This document shows, one piece after another, positions 20,532 through 28,304 of a DNA stretch of 32,650 nt (its first letter is position 1; every line of letters begins with the position of its first letter). The position numbers and the translations under genes are program-made. Location of the stretch: positions 1 to 32,650 of the IMG/VR virus record IMGVR_UViG_3300032316_000367, one strand, 5' to 3'. This DNA comes from a virus. The notes under the pieces are model-generated. The model saw only the letters and a list, made by a program, of their open reading frames with translations, ran no database searches and was not told where the DNA came from.

Positions 20532-20990
20532 ATGGCTCTCGTACTTGCAGACCGGGTAAAAGAAACGACCACCACGACGGGTACGGGAACAGTAACGCTC
20601 CTCGGCGCATCAACTGGGTTTCAGTCTTTTGCGGTGGTTGGCAACGGCAACACCACCTACTACACCATTGCCGGTCAAACGGGTTCTGAGTGGGAAGTCG
20701 GGATCGGCACGTACACAGCCTCGGGAACTACGCTGGCCCGAACAACGGTGCTGTCATCTTCTAACAGCGGCTCGGCGGTCAACTTCAGCGCCGGTACAAA
20801 AGACGTGTTTGTTACGTACCCATCAGAACGCGCCGTAATTGGTGGCGAGGGCTACGTTGAGAACGCAGCGACGGTGGCTGTTAGCTCGACCATCACGGCA
20901 GGAAACAACGCCATGAGCGCAGGGCCAGTCACCATTAACTCAGGCGTCACAGTCACAGTTCCAACCGGCTCACGCTGGGTTGTGGTTTAA
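20532..20990 (+). CDS. conserved phage tail or fibre-base protein (152 aa)
   Basis: 152 aa, AAGGA upstream. MALVLADRVKETTTTTGTGT then TGFQSFAVVGNGNTTYYTIA, GSEWEVGIGTYTASGTTLAR and AGTKDVFVTYPSERAV form a motif string I recognise from many phage fibre operons. Beta-rich and small; it probably forms the anchoring part of fibres or a short trimer. The C-terminal part (ITAGNNAMSAGPVTINSGVT) is a beta motif common to such proteins. Confidence 0.72.
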   Translation: MALVLADRVKETTTTTGTGTVTLLGASTGFQSFAVVGNGNTTYYTIAGQTGSEWEVGIGTYTASGTTLARTTVLSSSNSGSAVNFSAGTKDVFVTYPSERAVIGGEGYVENAATVAVSSTITAGNNAMSAGPVTINSGVTVTVPTGSRWVVV

Positions 20991-21000
20991 GGAAACAAAC

Positions 21001-21984
21001 ATGAGTTTAATTCTAGACGGCACAAACGGCCTTTCTGATGTGGACGGCACAGCAGCCGCCCCTGCGATCAGAGGAACTGATGCCAACACCGGCATCTTCT
21101 TCCCTGCGGCTGACACCATTGCTTTTGCTGAAGGTGGTGCGGAGGTTGCAAGATTTGACAGCGCAGGGAATTTTGGTCTTGGGAATACTGCACCGAGTGT
21201 TAATTTTGAAATAGGTTCTAACACATCAACTGTTCGTGTGCTGGCGGTTCGTTACTCAAGCATACCTGCTTATTTATCAAGCTCATATGACGGAACATTC
21301 GGTCTTTCTACTTTCTCCACTAACAACTACAACACAAGTAATGGGAGTTCATCATTCTCATCATTTTCAAATGTCAACTTTGGTAGTTCAGCCGTGCAAC
21401 TTGCGGCTGGTACTGGGGGTGCAGACATTCGTTTCCTGACAGCCGCAGCAGCAAATACCAATCCATCCGAACGCGCCCGTATCGACTCCAGCGGCAACTT
21501 GCTGGTGGGGGCTACGACAGCATCAGGAAAATTTACTTTAATTGTTGGTTCTGGGCAAGTTGGTTATTACACAAACAAATCTTCTGCTGGCGGCGGTTTA
21601 GACCATGCTCAATATTACACAGACGGTGGACTCCAAGGGAAGATTACACAAACTGGCGCGTTTACCACCGTTTCTGATTACCGCATAAAAAACGCTGTTA
21701 CTTCTTTAAGTGGGATGCTGGAAAAGGTTTGCAAACTAAAGCCTGTTTCGTACACTCTGACTGCGTTTAATCAACAGCAAATTGGATTTGTTGCTCACGA
21801 ACTGCAACAAGAATTTCCGTTGTTAGTTGACGGCACAAAAGACGCAGTAAATGAAGACGGCTCTTTTGCTTTGCAGAGTGTGGATTACCCCAAAATGGTT
21901 GCTGTACTTACAGCGGCAATCCAAGAACAACAAGCCCTCATCACAGCCCTGACAACCCGCATCACCGCACTGGAGGCAGCATGA
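21001..21984 (+). CDS. tail fibre with C-terminal S74 self-cleaving chaperone domain
   Basis: 327 aa from ATG 21001 behind AAGGAA; an upstream in-frame extension is the end of the previous gene. A Ser/Thr/Asn-rich fibre body is followed by the peptidase S74 intramolecular chaperone: SDYRIKN (residues 225-231), KLKPVSYTLTAFNQQQIGFV, AHELQQEFP with His266, and a coiled coil end (MVAVLTAAIQEQQALITALT). In S74 proteins the trimerised chaperone aids folding and cleaves itself off before Ser of SDYR. The predicted cut is at about residue 224/225. Confidence 0.85.
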   Translation: MSLILDGTNGLSDVDGTAAAPAIRGTDANTGIFFPAADTIAFAEGGAEVARFDSAGNFGLGNTAPSVNFEIGSNTSTVRVLAVRYSSIPAYLSSSYDGTFGLSTFSTNNYNTSNGSSSFSSFSNVNFGSSAVQLAAGTGGADIRFLTAAAANTNPSERARIDSSGNLLVGATTASGKFTLIVGSGQVGYYTNKSSAGGGLDHAQYYTDGGLQGKITQTGAFTTVSDYRIKNAVTSLSGMLEKVCKLKPVSYTLTAFNQQQIGFVAHELQQEFPLLVDGTKDAVNEDGSFALQSVDYPKMVAVLTAAIQEQQALITALTTRITALEAA

Positions 21985-22583
21985 GTCTATTAGCCGTTCA
22001 AGGGGGCGCTACCGGCACGGGCACAGTCACCCTGTTAGCCCCTGTCACAAACACAAACCGCACACTGACGCTGCCTGATGAGACCGGCACAGTGGTTTCC
22101 ACTGGCAGCACCGCAGTAGTGTCTCAGGCAATGCTGGCTACCAATGTGGCTGGCAACGGCCCTGCGTTTAGTGCTTACGCAAGTACAACCCAATCTTTAA
22201 CAAATAACTCCTTAACTAAACTTGTTTTAGGTGCGGAAGAATTTGACACTGCCAATGCTTTTGATTCAACTACAAATTATCGGTTTACTCCACAAGTAGC
22301 TGGCTATTACCAAATTAATGCTACTGCAACATTACAAGGCGGTGCTGGCACAGGCGCTTATCAGGTTGTATTAGTGAAAAATGGTTCTTCTGTGTATAAA
22401 CGCACAAGCTATTTTGGGACTGTAGATTTAACTGTAGCTGCGGTTAATATTTTTTATTTAAACGGTTCAACTGATTATGTTGAAACCTATGTATACCAAA
22501 ACTCAGGCGTTACAAAAACAATATATGGGGCCGCTGACACAGGATATACATATATGACCGGTTGTTTAGTGAGGGCTGCATAA
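21981..22583 (+). CDS. tail fibre protein with C1q-like globular domain (200 aa)
   Basis: ATGA overlap with the S74 fibre. N-terminal GTGTVTLLAPVTNTNRTLTL and DETGTVVSTGS are a common fibre shaft motif. From residue 60, GPAFSAYASTTQSLTNNSLT, LGAEEFDTANAFD and NYRFTPQVAGYYQINATATL with a closing YTYMTGCLVRA match the jelly-roll pattern of C1q/TNF-like domains. Such domains trimerise and bind receptors. The gene is more AT-rich than most structural genes, a hint of exchange. Confidence 0.75.
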   Translation: MSLLAVQGGATGTGTVTLLAPVTNTNRTLTLPDETGTVVSTGSTAVVSQAMLATNVAGNGPAFSAYASTTQSLTNNSLTKLVLGAEEFDTANAFDSTTNYRFTPQVAGYYQINATATLQGGAGTGAYQVVLVKNGSSVYKRTSYFGTVDLTVAAVNIFYLNGSTDYVETYVYQNSGVTKTIYGAADTGYTYMTGCLVRAA

Positions 22584-22744
22584 TGTACGAAAAAATTGTA
22601 TCTTTATATCCAGAATTAACTTCGAATGATTTTGGTTTTGGCGCGCACATTTTTATTAGAAACGATTCTGACGGGCGTGGAGACTACATAGCTAAGTGGG
22701 AACACCCGACACTGGCACGACCCACTGAGGAGCAACTAGCATGA
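22583..22744 (+). CDS. small fibre-cassette protein (53 aa)
   Basis: ATG 22583 overlaps the previous TAA by one base, and the TGA overlaps the next ATG (ATGA). 53 aa: MYEKIVSLYPELTSNDFGFG, then RNDSDGRGDYIAKWEHPTLA and RPTEEQLA. The GDYIxxW...PTxEQL ending is common in small fibre-associated proteins. A tail fibre assembly or accessory role is suggested; no proven function. Base composition is AT-rich. Confidence 0.6.
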   Translation: MYEKIVSLYPELTSNDFGFGAHIFIRNDSDGRGDYIAKWEHPTLARPTEEQLA

Positions 22745-23844
22745 CCGTATCAATCAGCGGAACAGGTGGCATCACCTTCAACGACAACAGCGTACAGAAC
22801 ACCGCTGCCACGGGCTTCGGCTTCAAGAACCGCATCATCAACGGCGCGATGGTGATTGACCAGAGGAACGCTGGGGCGAGCATCACCCCGACTACGGCTG
22901 GTGATTGGTGGGGCTGCGACAGGTGGCGCTACAACGTAGAACAATCTTCTAAGTTCTCAACTCAGCAAAGCTCAACTGCACCGGCTGGCTTTACCAACTC
23001 AACACTGATTACATCCCTGTCTGCATACTCAGTTATCAGCAGCGATATTTTTACTGTTGGTCAGATTATTGAGGGATTTAACATATCCGATTTAGGCTGG
23101 GGGGCTGCTGGCGCACAGACAGTCACTTTGTCCTTTTGGGTTCGCTCAAGTTTAACTGGAAATTTTGGTGGCTCTTTCAATAACAGTGCTGTAAATCGGA
23201 GCTATCCATTCACATACACAATCAGTGCGGCAAACACTTGGGAACAAAAAACCGTTACGGTTGCTGGTGATACAACCGGAACGTGGCTTACTACTAATGG
23301 GGCCGGTATTCGTGTTTACTTCAGTCTTGGCATGGGCTCAACTCGGTCTGGAACGGCGGGGGCGTGGGCTGCGGGTGATTTCCGTTCAGCCACAGGCGCA
23401 ACCAGCGTAGTCGGCACAAACGGAGCAACCTTGTACATCACAGGCGTACAGCTTGAAAAAGGCAGCACAGACACATCGTTTGACTATCGTGATATTGGTC
23501 GTGAATTAATTATGTGCCAGCGGTATTTTGAGCGTAGCTATAACATTGGCGCGGCAACAGGCTCATTTACAAATGGCTTTATAGGTTTTAATACCCCATT
23601 AACAGCTACCAGCGATATTCCTAGTAACATTTTATTTAAAGTAACTAAACGAGATACTCCAACTGTGGTGGTATATAACGCAGTTTCTGGTGCTTCAGGC
23701 GCTGCATATAGAGCATCTGATGGAACATCAATTAGTGTCACCGGAATAAATTATGTTGGAACAAACGGCGTTGGTCAGCTTACATTGGCTTCTGGCTCAG
23801 TTAATAATTATCTGATTCATTACACAGCTTCTAGCGAATTATGA
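22741..23844 (+). CDS. tail fibre protein, KNRIINGAM type (367 aa)
   Basis: 367 aa. [20 protein letters not shown] is a fibre shaft start; [20 protein letters not shown] then [15 protein letters not shown] is a widely shared globular fibre motif. The middle (residues 90-225) is a beta-sandwich-like region, possibly carbohydrate-binding. [20 protein letters not shown] and [19 protein letters not shown] then appear, also typical of fibres. The last 90 residues are AT-rich and may be the receptor-specificity tip. Its stop overlaps the next start. Confidence 0.8.
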   Translation: MTVSISGTGGITFNDNSVQNTAATGFGFKNRIINGAMVIDQRNAGASITPTTAGDWWGCDRWRYNVEQSSKFSTQQSSTAPAGFTNSTLITSLSAYSVISSDIFTVGQIIEGFNISDLGWGAAGAQTVTLSFWVRSSLTGNFGGSFNNSAVNRSYPFTYTISAANTWEQKTVTVAGDTTGTWLTTNGAGIRVYFSLGMGSTRSGTAGAWAAGDFRSATGATSVVGTNGATLYITGVQLEKGSTDTSFDYRDIGRELIMCQRYFERSYNIGAATGSFTNGFIGFNTPLTATSDIPSNILFKVTKRDTPTVVVYNAVSGASGAAYRASDGTSISVTGINYVGTNGVGQLTLASGSVNNYLIHYTASSEL

Positions 23845-23855
23845 TGGAGAATACT

Positions 23856-24020
23856 ATGTATCAACTTATACTAAGTACCCCAATGGGGCCAGCAACTTGC
23901 GTCAAGCGCATATCTGATAATGCGTTTATTCCCATGTCAGAAGGCAACACCGACTACCAGCAATACCTTGCATGGCTGGCAGAGGGCAACACACCCGAAC
24001 CTGCTGACAGTACGCCGTAA
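23856..24020 (+). CDS. small fibre-cassette protein (54 aa; 59 aa from 23841)
   Basis: Below usual ORF cut-offs. ATG 23856 has GGAG 6 nt upstream; ATGs at 23841 and 23844 are in frame and overlap the previous stop. The product starts [20 protein letters not shown] and contains [20 protein letters not shown], a motif repeatedly seen in small proteins after tail fibres. Likely a fibre assembly or accessory protein. Confidence 0.6.
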   Translation: MYQLILSTPMGPATCVKRISDNAFIPMSEGNTDYQQYLAWLAEGNTPEPADSTP

Positions 24021-24053
24021 ACCTGCGAAAATATCCCGAACTAAAGGACACCC

Positions 24054-25175
24054 ATGTCAAGCACCTACTCCCCCTCGCTGCGGATTGAACTGATTGGCGC
24101 TGGCGACCAAGCCGGTACGTGGAACACCACGACCAACACCAACCTCGGCACGATCATTGAGTCGGCTATTGCGGGGTATGTGTCGGTGTCCGTTACCTCG
24201 GCCAACCAAGCCTTCACTGCACTGGACGGTGCGCCTGACCAAGCGCGAAATGCCGTCATTGCACTGACCACCACAACCACGGCTAACTTCGCCGTCTACG
24301 CTCCCCCGCAGGAGAAGACATACATCATCTACAACACGACTGCCTACACAGCGACGATCTACAACTCCACGGTGCTGGGCAACACAACCGCAGCAGGAAC
24401 TGGTATCGCTGTCCCAGCGGGCAAGAAGCTCTTGGTGTTCAGTGACGGCACAAACTTCTTCACCACTGAGGCAGCTAACTTGACCGGGGTTCTGGCAGTT
24501 GCCAACGGCGGCACGGGCGTAACCACTTCTACTGGCACAGGCAACACCGTCCTGAGCACAAGCCCCACGCTGGTAACTCCTGCTCTGGGCACGCCGACTG
24601 CCTTGGTTGGAACGAACATCACCGGAACGGCGTCGGGTTTGACGGCGGGTAACGTAACTACCAACGCCAACTTAACAGGCATGGTCACTTCGGTGGGGAA
24701 TGCAACGACCGTTGTCACCAACGCCAACCTGACTGGGGATGTAACTTCGGTGGGCAACGCCACAACACTGGCAAACACGGCGGTATCAGCGGGTTCCTAC
24801 ACCACAGCAAACATCACGGTTGACTCCAAAGGCCGGATCACTGCGGCGTCTACTGGCACTGGGGTTACCACTGCAACAGTTCTTAACGCCACTGCCGGGG
24901 CTGCTGTGGGCGCTGTCGGGACGTACGCCTTTATGAGCTACACAACCAACTCGGTGGTTGCTACGGGCACGTCAATCGCGGGTTCTGGTCTACGGTACAG
25001 GTCTGCTCAGTGCGCTGGCGGCAGGTTTGGTAGCGGCAACTACGTAAGCACCCCCGAGGGCGGCGCTCCTGCTGGTACATGGATGTTGATGGGCTATATC
25101 GAAGGCTCGTACGAATATCAGGGTGTAAACATCAACAACAATAACTGCCCGTCGCTCTGGCTTCGCGTGTCTTGA
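24054..25175 (+). CDS. tail fibre protein with internal repeats (373 aa)
   Basis: 373 aa, AAAGGA upstream. The beginning, MSSTYSPSLRIELIGAGDQA then GTWNTTTNTNLGTIIESAI, is a conserved phage fibre N-terminus that anchors to the tail. The shaft contains ANGGTGVTTSTGTGNTVLST and two 19-residue tandem repeats (NANLTG-M/D-VTSVGNATT, DNA period 57 bp). The C-terminus (RYRSAQCAGGRFGSGNYVST and GYIEGSYEYQGVNINN) looks like the receptor tip. No S74 domain. Confidence 0.82.
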   Translation: MSSTYSPSLRIELIGAGDQAGTWNTTTNTNLGTIIESAIAGYVSVSVTSANQAFTALDGAPDQARNAVIALTTTTTANFAVYAPPQEKTYIIYNTTAYTATIYNSTVLGNTTAAGTGIAVPAGKKLLVFSDGTNFFTTEAANLTGVLAVANGGTGVTTSTGTGNTVLSTSPTLVTPALGTPTALVGTNITGTASGLTAGNVTTNANLTGMVTSVGNATTVVTNANLTGDVTSVGNATTLANTAVSAGSYTTANITVDSKGRITAASTGTGVTTATVLNATAGAAVGAVGTYAFMSYTTNSVVATGTSIAGSGLRYRSAQCAGGRFGSGNYVSTPEGGAPAGTWMLMGYIEGSYEYQGVNINNNNCPSLWLRVS

Positions 25176-25176
25176 T

Positions 25177-25575
25177 ATGCAGCTTGAGTATGCAAAGCAG
25201 CCGCAGTGGTGTGACGCAGAGCATACCGGCGTAAACGTCCTGATCCGTTGGGATGGGTGGGATGCTGAGCTACCGTTTACAGCGACGAAAGACGACCCTG
25301 AAGCACACGGGCAGCAGATTTACCAGAACATTTTGGCAGGGGTCTACGGAGAGATTGCGGAGTTTGTACCGCCACCCGCTCCAACTAAAGAAGAACTTGC
25401 CAGCGCAATCAGGCAAGAGCGGGACACCAAGTTAGCGCAAACAGATTGGACGCAGGCGGGGGATGTGCCACAAGCCATCAAAACCAAGTGGTCTGCGTAT
25501 CGGCAAGCGCTGCGAGATGTCCCCCTGCAACCCGAGTTTCCGTTTGTTGTTGTATGGCCCACCAAGAGCGAGTAG
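25177..25575 (+). CDS. tail fibre assembly chaperone-like protein (132 aa)
   Basis: 132 aa starting 1 bp after the fibre stop. The C-terminal half contains IRQERDTKLAQTDWTQAGDV and KWSAYRQALRDVPLQPEFPF then VVVWPTKSE, the RD..L..TDWTQ..D.p..W..YR..LRD pattern of tail assembly chaperone domains (PF16778-like, by recall). The N-terminus (QPQWCDAEHTGVNVLIRWDG) is less typical. It probably helps fold or attach the upstream fibre. Stop is TAG. Confidence 0.7.
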   Translation: MQLEYAKQPQWCDAEHTGVNVLIRWDGWDAELPFTATKDDPEAHGQQIYQNILAGVYGEIAEFVPPPAPTKEELASAIRQERDTKLAQTDWTQAGDVPQAIKTKWSAYRQALRDVPLQPEFPFVVVWPTKSE

Positions 25576-25577
25576 GT

Positions 25578-25697
25578 ATGGACTCCCTGCCACCTCCACC
25601 GCCAGCGGCAAAATCGCCCGTATATGAGTGCGTGAAGTGGACGTGGACGCCTGACAGACTGCTGGTCTGGTGCTTGCAGTGGAGGAAGAAGAAATGA
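25578..25697 (+). CDS. very small proline-rich ORF (39 aa)
   Basis: Immediately follows the previous stop (ATG 25578) and overlaps the next start by 4 bp. The 39-residue product has PPPPPAA at the beginning, a possible short hydrophobic Trp-rich segment, and a basic end RKKK. Coupling to neighbours supports translation; composition does not identify a function. Could be a lysis-cassette accessory. Confidence 0.4.
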   Translation: MDSLPPPPPAAKSPVYECVKWTWTPDRLLVWCLQWRKKK

Positions 25698-26164
25698 TTG
25701 ACCCCCTAACAGCGCTAGCAGGTATACAGGCAGCGGTTGCGCTCATCAAGAAGGTCAGCAAGACCGTTGACGATGTGTCTTCGCTCGGCCCCGTTCTGGG
25801 CAAGTACTTTGACGCGAAGTCCACGGCCACCAAGGCTGCTGTCCAAGCCAAGAAATCCAAGTCCAGTATGGGCACGGCTATCCAGATTGAGATGGCGCTG
25901 GATCAGGCCAAGCGGTTTGAAGATGAGCTACAACTGCTGTTTATGCAGGCGGGGAAAATCGATGTGTGGAACCGCATCAAGTCTCGTGCAGCAGCGATGG
26001 ACGTAGAGTCTGCCCATGATGCGCGGCGTGAGCGTGAGGCAGCGGTAAAACGCAAACAAGAGATGGATGAGGTTGTTGAGTTGGCCTTGCTGGCGGTTAT
26101 CTTCTTCAGCTTGGTCGGGGTGATCTTGTATTTCACCATTGGCATCCTTGAGCAGCAACGATGA
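25694..26164 (+). CDS. membrane protein of the lysis region (156 aa)
   Basis: Start ATG 25694 has GGAGGAAGAAGAA directly upstream; the longer frame from 25670 is rejected. Helical cytoplasmic part (MALDQAKRFEDELQLLFMQA; charged DARREREAAVKRKQEMDEVV) and a single C-terminal transmembrane helix at about 127-150 (ALLAVIFFSLVGVILYFTIG). A topology with N-terminal soluble domain and C-terminal anchor resembles some holin/spanin-type or antiholin proteins; unassigned. Confidence 0.6.
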   Translation: MIDPLTALAGIQAAVALIKKVSKTVDDVSSLGPVLGKYFDAKSTATKAAVQAKKSKSSMGTAIQIEMALDQAKRFEDELQLLFMQAGKIDVWNRIKSRAAAMDVESAHDARREREAAVKRKQEMDEVVELALLAVIFFSLVGVILYFTIGILEQQR

Positions 26165-26769
26165 GCGACGAGCGTTTAAACCTAGTTGACAAGGTGCTGG
26201 CGTATGTCAGCAGCCCGTTTCGTCTCTTTGCAATGGTGCTGATGGCCGTGCTCACGTTTGCGGGTTACTTTGTATATACAAACCAAGAGTTGTTGATAGG
26301 GGCGTACAAGGAGTCAAGAAAGATTCCGTCCATTGCCGAAGACCGCGTAGAAGATGCAGCAGCTCATCTGTTTAAACAGTCGGGCGCACAGATCGTGGCG
26401 GTGTTTAAAGTGAACTCGATGTTTGGCACACGCATCCTGCACCGGGCCTACGCCAAAGATGGCAGGGATAAAACGAACGACGGGCTGGACGTTGGGTTGT
26501 TTACACAGAACGCAGGCAACAACTCTGATGTGGTCAAGCTCATGGCAAACGAGATTCCATGCAGTGAGTACAAGTCAGCGCAGTCAGAAATGGGTTTGTG
26601 GTACATCGCCAAGGGCGTTACCTATACGTGCCGTATCAGCGTTCCACCGGAGCCGGGCAGGTTTGTTGGACAGATCACAGTCGGATGGGCTACTCAGCCT
26701 GAAGACATGGACAACACCCGCGCCATGCTTCAAATCGCAGCAACCATGCTTTCTAGGAGTAAACAGTAA
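26161..26769 (+). CDS. membrane-anchored protein with extracytoplasmic domain (202 aa)
   Basis: ATGA overlap with the previous gene. A transmembrane helix at residues about 20-40 (FRLFAMVLMAVLTFAGYFVY) follows an N-terminal 19-residue cytoplasmic part. The rest is soluble and predicted alpha/beta, with two cysteines (134 and 157) that could form a disulfide in the periplasm. A spanin-like or other lysis-accessory role is possible. Not recognised as a known family. Confidence 0.6.
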   Translation: MSDERLNLVDKVLAYVSSPFRLFAMVLMAVLTFAGYFVYTNQELLIGAYKESRKIPSIAEDRVEDAAAHLFKQSGAQIVAVFKVNSMFGTRILHRAYAKDGRDKTNDGLDVGLFTQNAGNNSDVVKLMANEIPCSEYKSAQSEMGLWYIAKGVTYTCRISVPPEPGRFVGQITVGWATQPEDMDNTRAMLQIAATMLSRSKQ

Positions 26770-27266
26770 TGGATTGGCTTAAACAAATCGCGCCCACAAT
26801 CGCCACGGCAATGGGCGGTCCACTGGCGGGGATGGCTGTCTCGGCTATCTCCAAGGCAATCGGCGTAGACCCAGACAAGGTTGGCGACCTGATCTCCAGC
26901 AACAAGCTGTCCGCCGAGCAGATTGCTCAAGTCAAAATGGCCGAGATCGAGTTGCAGAAACAAGCGCAGGAGCTTGGCCTCAACTTTGAAAAGCTGTCTG
27001 TAGAAGACAGGAAATCTGCGCGGGACATGCAAGCCGCCACGCGATCCATTGTTCCCCCTGCCTTGGCCGCAATAATTACGATTGGGTTCTTCGGCATTTT
27101 GGGCATGATGCTTTTTGGCAAGGTTGACGGCAGCAACCCAACGATCTTGATGATGCTGGGCAGTTTGTCCACCGCTTGGACGGGCATCATTGCTTACTAC
27201 TTCGGCTCCTCTGCTGGCTCACAGGCCAAGACAGACCTTCTTTCTAAGGCTCCGGCAATCAAATGA
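26769..27266 (+). CDS. holin, 3TM-like family
   Basis: 165 aa; ATG shares a base with the preceding TAA. N-terminal hydrophobic/amphipathic part (residues 7-30, ATAMGGPLAGMAVSAIS), a charged central helix (about 40-90), then two transmembrane helices at 94-116 (IVPPALAAIITIGFFGILGM) and 125-146 (ILMMLGSLSTAWTGIIAYYF), ending FGSSAGSQAKTDLL. The YYFGSSAGSxxKTDLL ending is typical of the Holin_3TM family. It forms membrane pores and controls lysis timing, and is directly followed by the lysin. Confidence 0.75.
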   Translation: MDWLKQIAPTIATAMGGPLAGMAVSAISKAIGVDPDKVGDLISSNKLSAEQIAQVKMAEIELQKQAQELGLNFEKLSVEDRKSARDMQAATRSIVPPALAAIITIGFFGILGMMLFGKVDGSNPTILMMLGSLSTAWTGIIAYYFGSSAGSQAKTDLLSKAPAIK

Positions 27267-27685
27267 CACCACACTTCACCCTTGCGGAACTGACCGCTAC
27301 AAGCCATCGCCAGTTTGACAACACGCCGAACGAAGCCGAGACTGCCAACCTGCAACGACTGGCTGAGTTCTTGGAGCAGGTAAAGACTGCGCTGGATGGC
27401 AAACCCATCATGGTCAACAGCGCCTTCCGGTCAAAACAAGTCAACGACAGCGTTGGCTCCAAAGACACGAGCCAGCATAGGATCGGCTGCGCGGCAGACT
27501 TCCGTGTCCCCGGGATGACGCCAGACCAAGTGGTGCGTGCGGTGATTGCTGCGGGTTTACCCTTTGACCAAATCATTCGCGAGTTTGATGCTTGGACACA
27601 CATCAGCGTGACAAACACGCCAGACGGAACTCCGCGCAGGCAGGCGCTTATCATTGATAAATCCGGTGCTCGACCTTTCGCCTGA
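27263..27685 (+). CDS. peptidase M15-type endolysin
   Basis: 140 aa with 4-bp overlap to the holin. MTPHFTLAELTATSHRQFDN, then VNSAFRSKQVNDSV, the zinc motif SQHRIGCAADFRV with His72 and Asp79, and WTHISV with His113 match M15 D-Ala-D-Ala carboxypeptidase-like phage endolysins (VanY/PSA-1 family). This enzyme cleaves peptidoglycan peptide stems after holin opening. No signal peptide or cell-wall binding domain. Length is standard. Confidence 0.88.
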   Translation: MTPHFTLAELTATSHRQFDNTPNEAETANLQRLAEFLEQVKTALDGKPIMVNSAFRSKQVNDSVGSKDTSQHRIGCAADFRVPGMTPDQVVRAVIAAGLPFDQIIREFDAWTHISVTNTPDGTPRRQALIIDKSGARPFA

Positions 27686-27703
27686 TACGTGGGAAAATGA
27701 AAC

Positions 27704-28300
27704 ATGCCTCTACAAAAACTTTGTTGTAAATGCCACGATCTAAAAACGGCGGAACATTTTTACGCTAACACGCGGGTAAAAGACGGGCTCAATTCGTTTT
27801 GTATTACCTGCCACAAAGCCGATAACATTGCACGCAAGAAAAAAAATCGTAGTGACAGCGCGTTTAAAAATGCGGAGGCTGAAAATAAAAAAGCGTATCG
27901 GGCTAAAACCGCCGCCGCGCACACAGCGTACATGCAAGCATGGCATGCTAAAAATGCAAAACAGCAGATGGAGTACCGGGCCGCATACCGACAAAATAAC
28001 CAAGACTATTTTACAAAATACGCGGCCACGCATCGAGCACAACACGCCGCAAAGTCAAGACACCGCCAAGCAGCACTTTTAAATCGTACTCCCAGTTGGT
28101 TAGACGAAGACGATTTTTGGCTCATGGAACAAGCGTATGATATTGCGGCGGTGCGCACAAAAATGTTTGGGTTTTCGTGGCATGTAGACCACGAAATTCC
28201 GTTGTTAGGTAAGTTCGTTTCTGGGTTGCACGTACCTACCAATCTACGTGTTATACCTGCAAAGGTAAACCTGTGCAAAAGCAACAAATATACGGTTTAA
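27704..28300 (+). CDS. HNH homing-type endonuclease with N-terminal zinc ribbon
   Basis: 198 aa. N-terminal CCKC (7-10) and CITC (33-36) zinc-ribbon pair, then a long basic helix (residues 40-125, Lys/Arg/Ala-rich) and a C-terminal HNH core: SWHVDHEIPLLGK (158-170), LHVPTNLRVI and KVNLCKSN, with His160/Asp162/His163 and Asn180/Asn189 as candidate catalytic residues. There is no Shine-Dalgarno for the next gene, and the first six residues equal the first six of that next gene. This suggests insertion at the start of the nozzle gene by a mobile endonuclease. Confidence 0.82.
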   Translation: MPLQKLCCKCHDLKTAEHFYANTRVKDGLNSFCITCHKADNIARKKKNRSDSAFKNAEAENKKAYRAKTAAAHTAYMQAWHAKNAKQQMEYRAAYRQNNQDYFTKYAATHRAQHAAKSRHRQAALLNRTPSWLDEDDFWLMEQAYDIAAVRTKMFGFSWHVDHEIPLLGKFVSGLHVPTNLRVIPAKVNLCKSNKYTV

Positions 28301-28304
28301 CACT

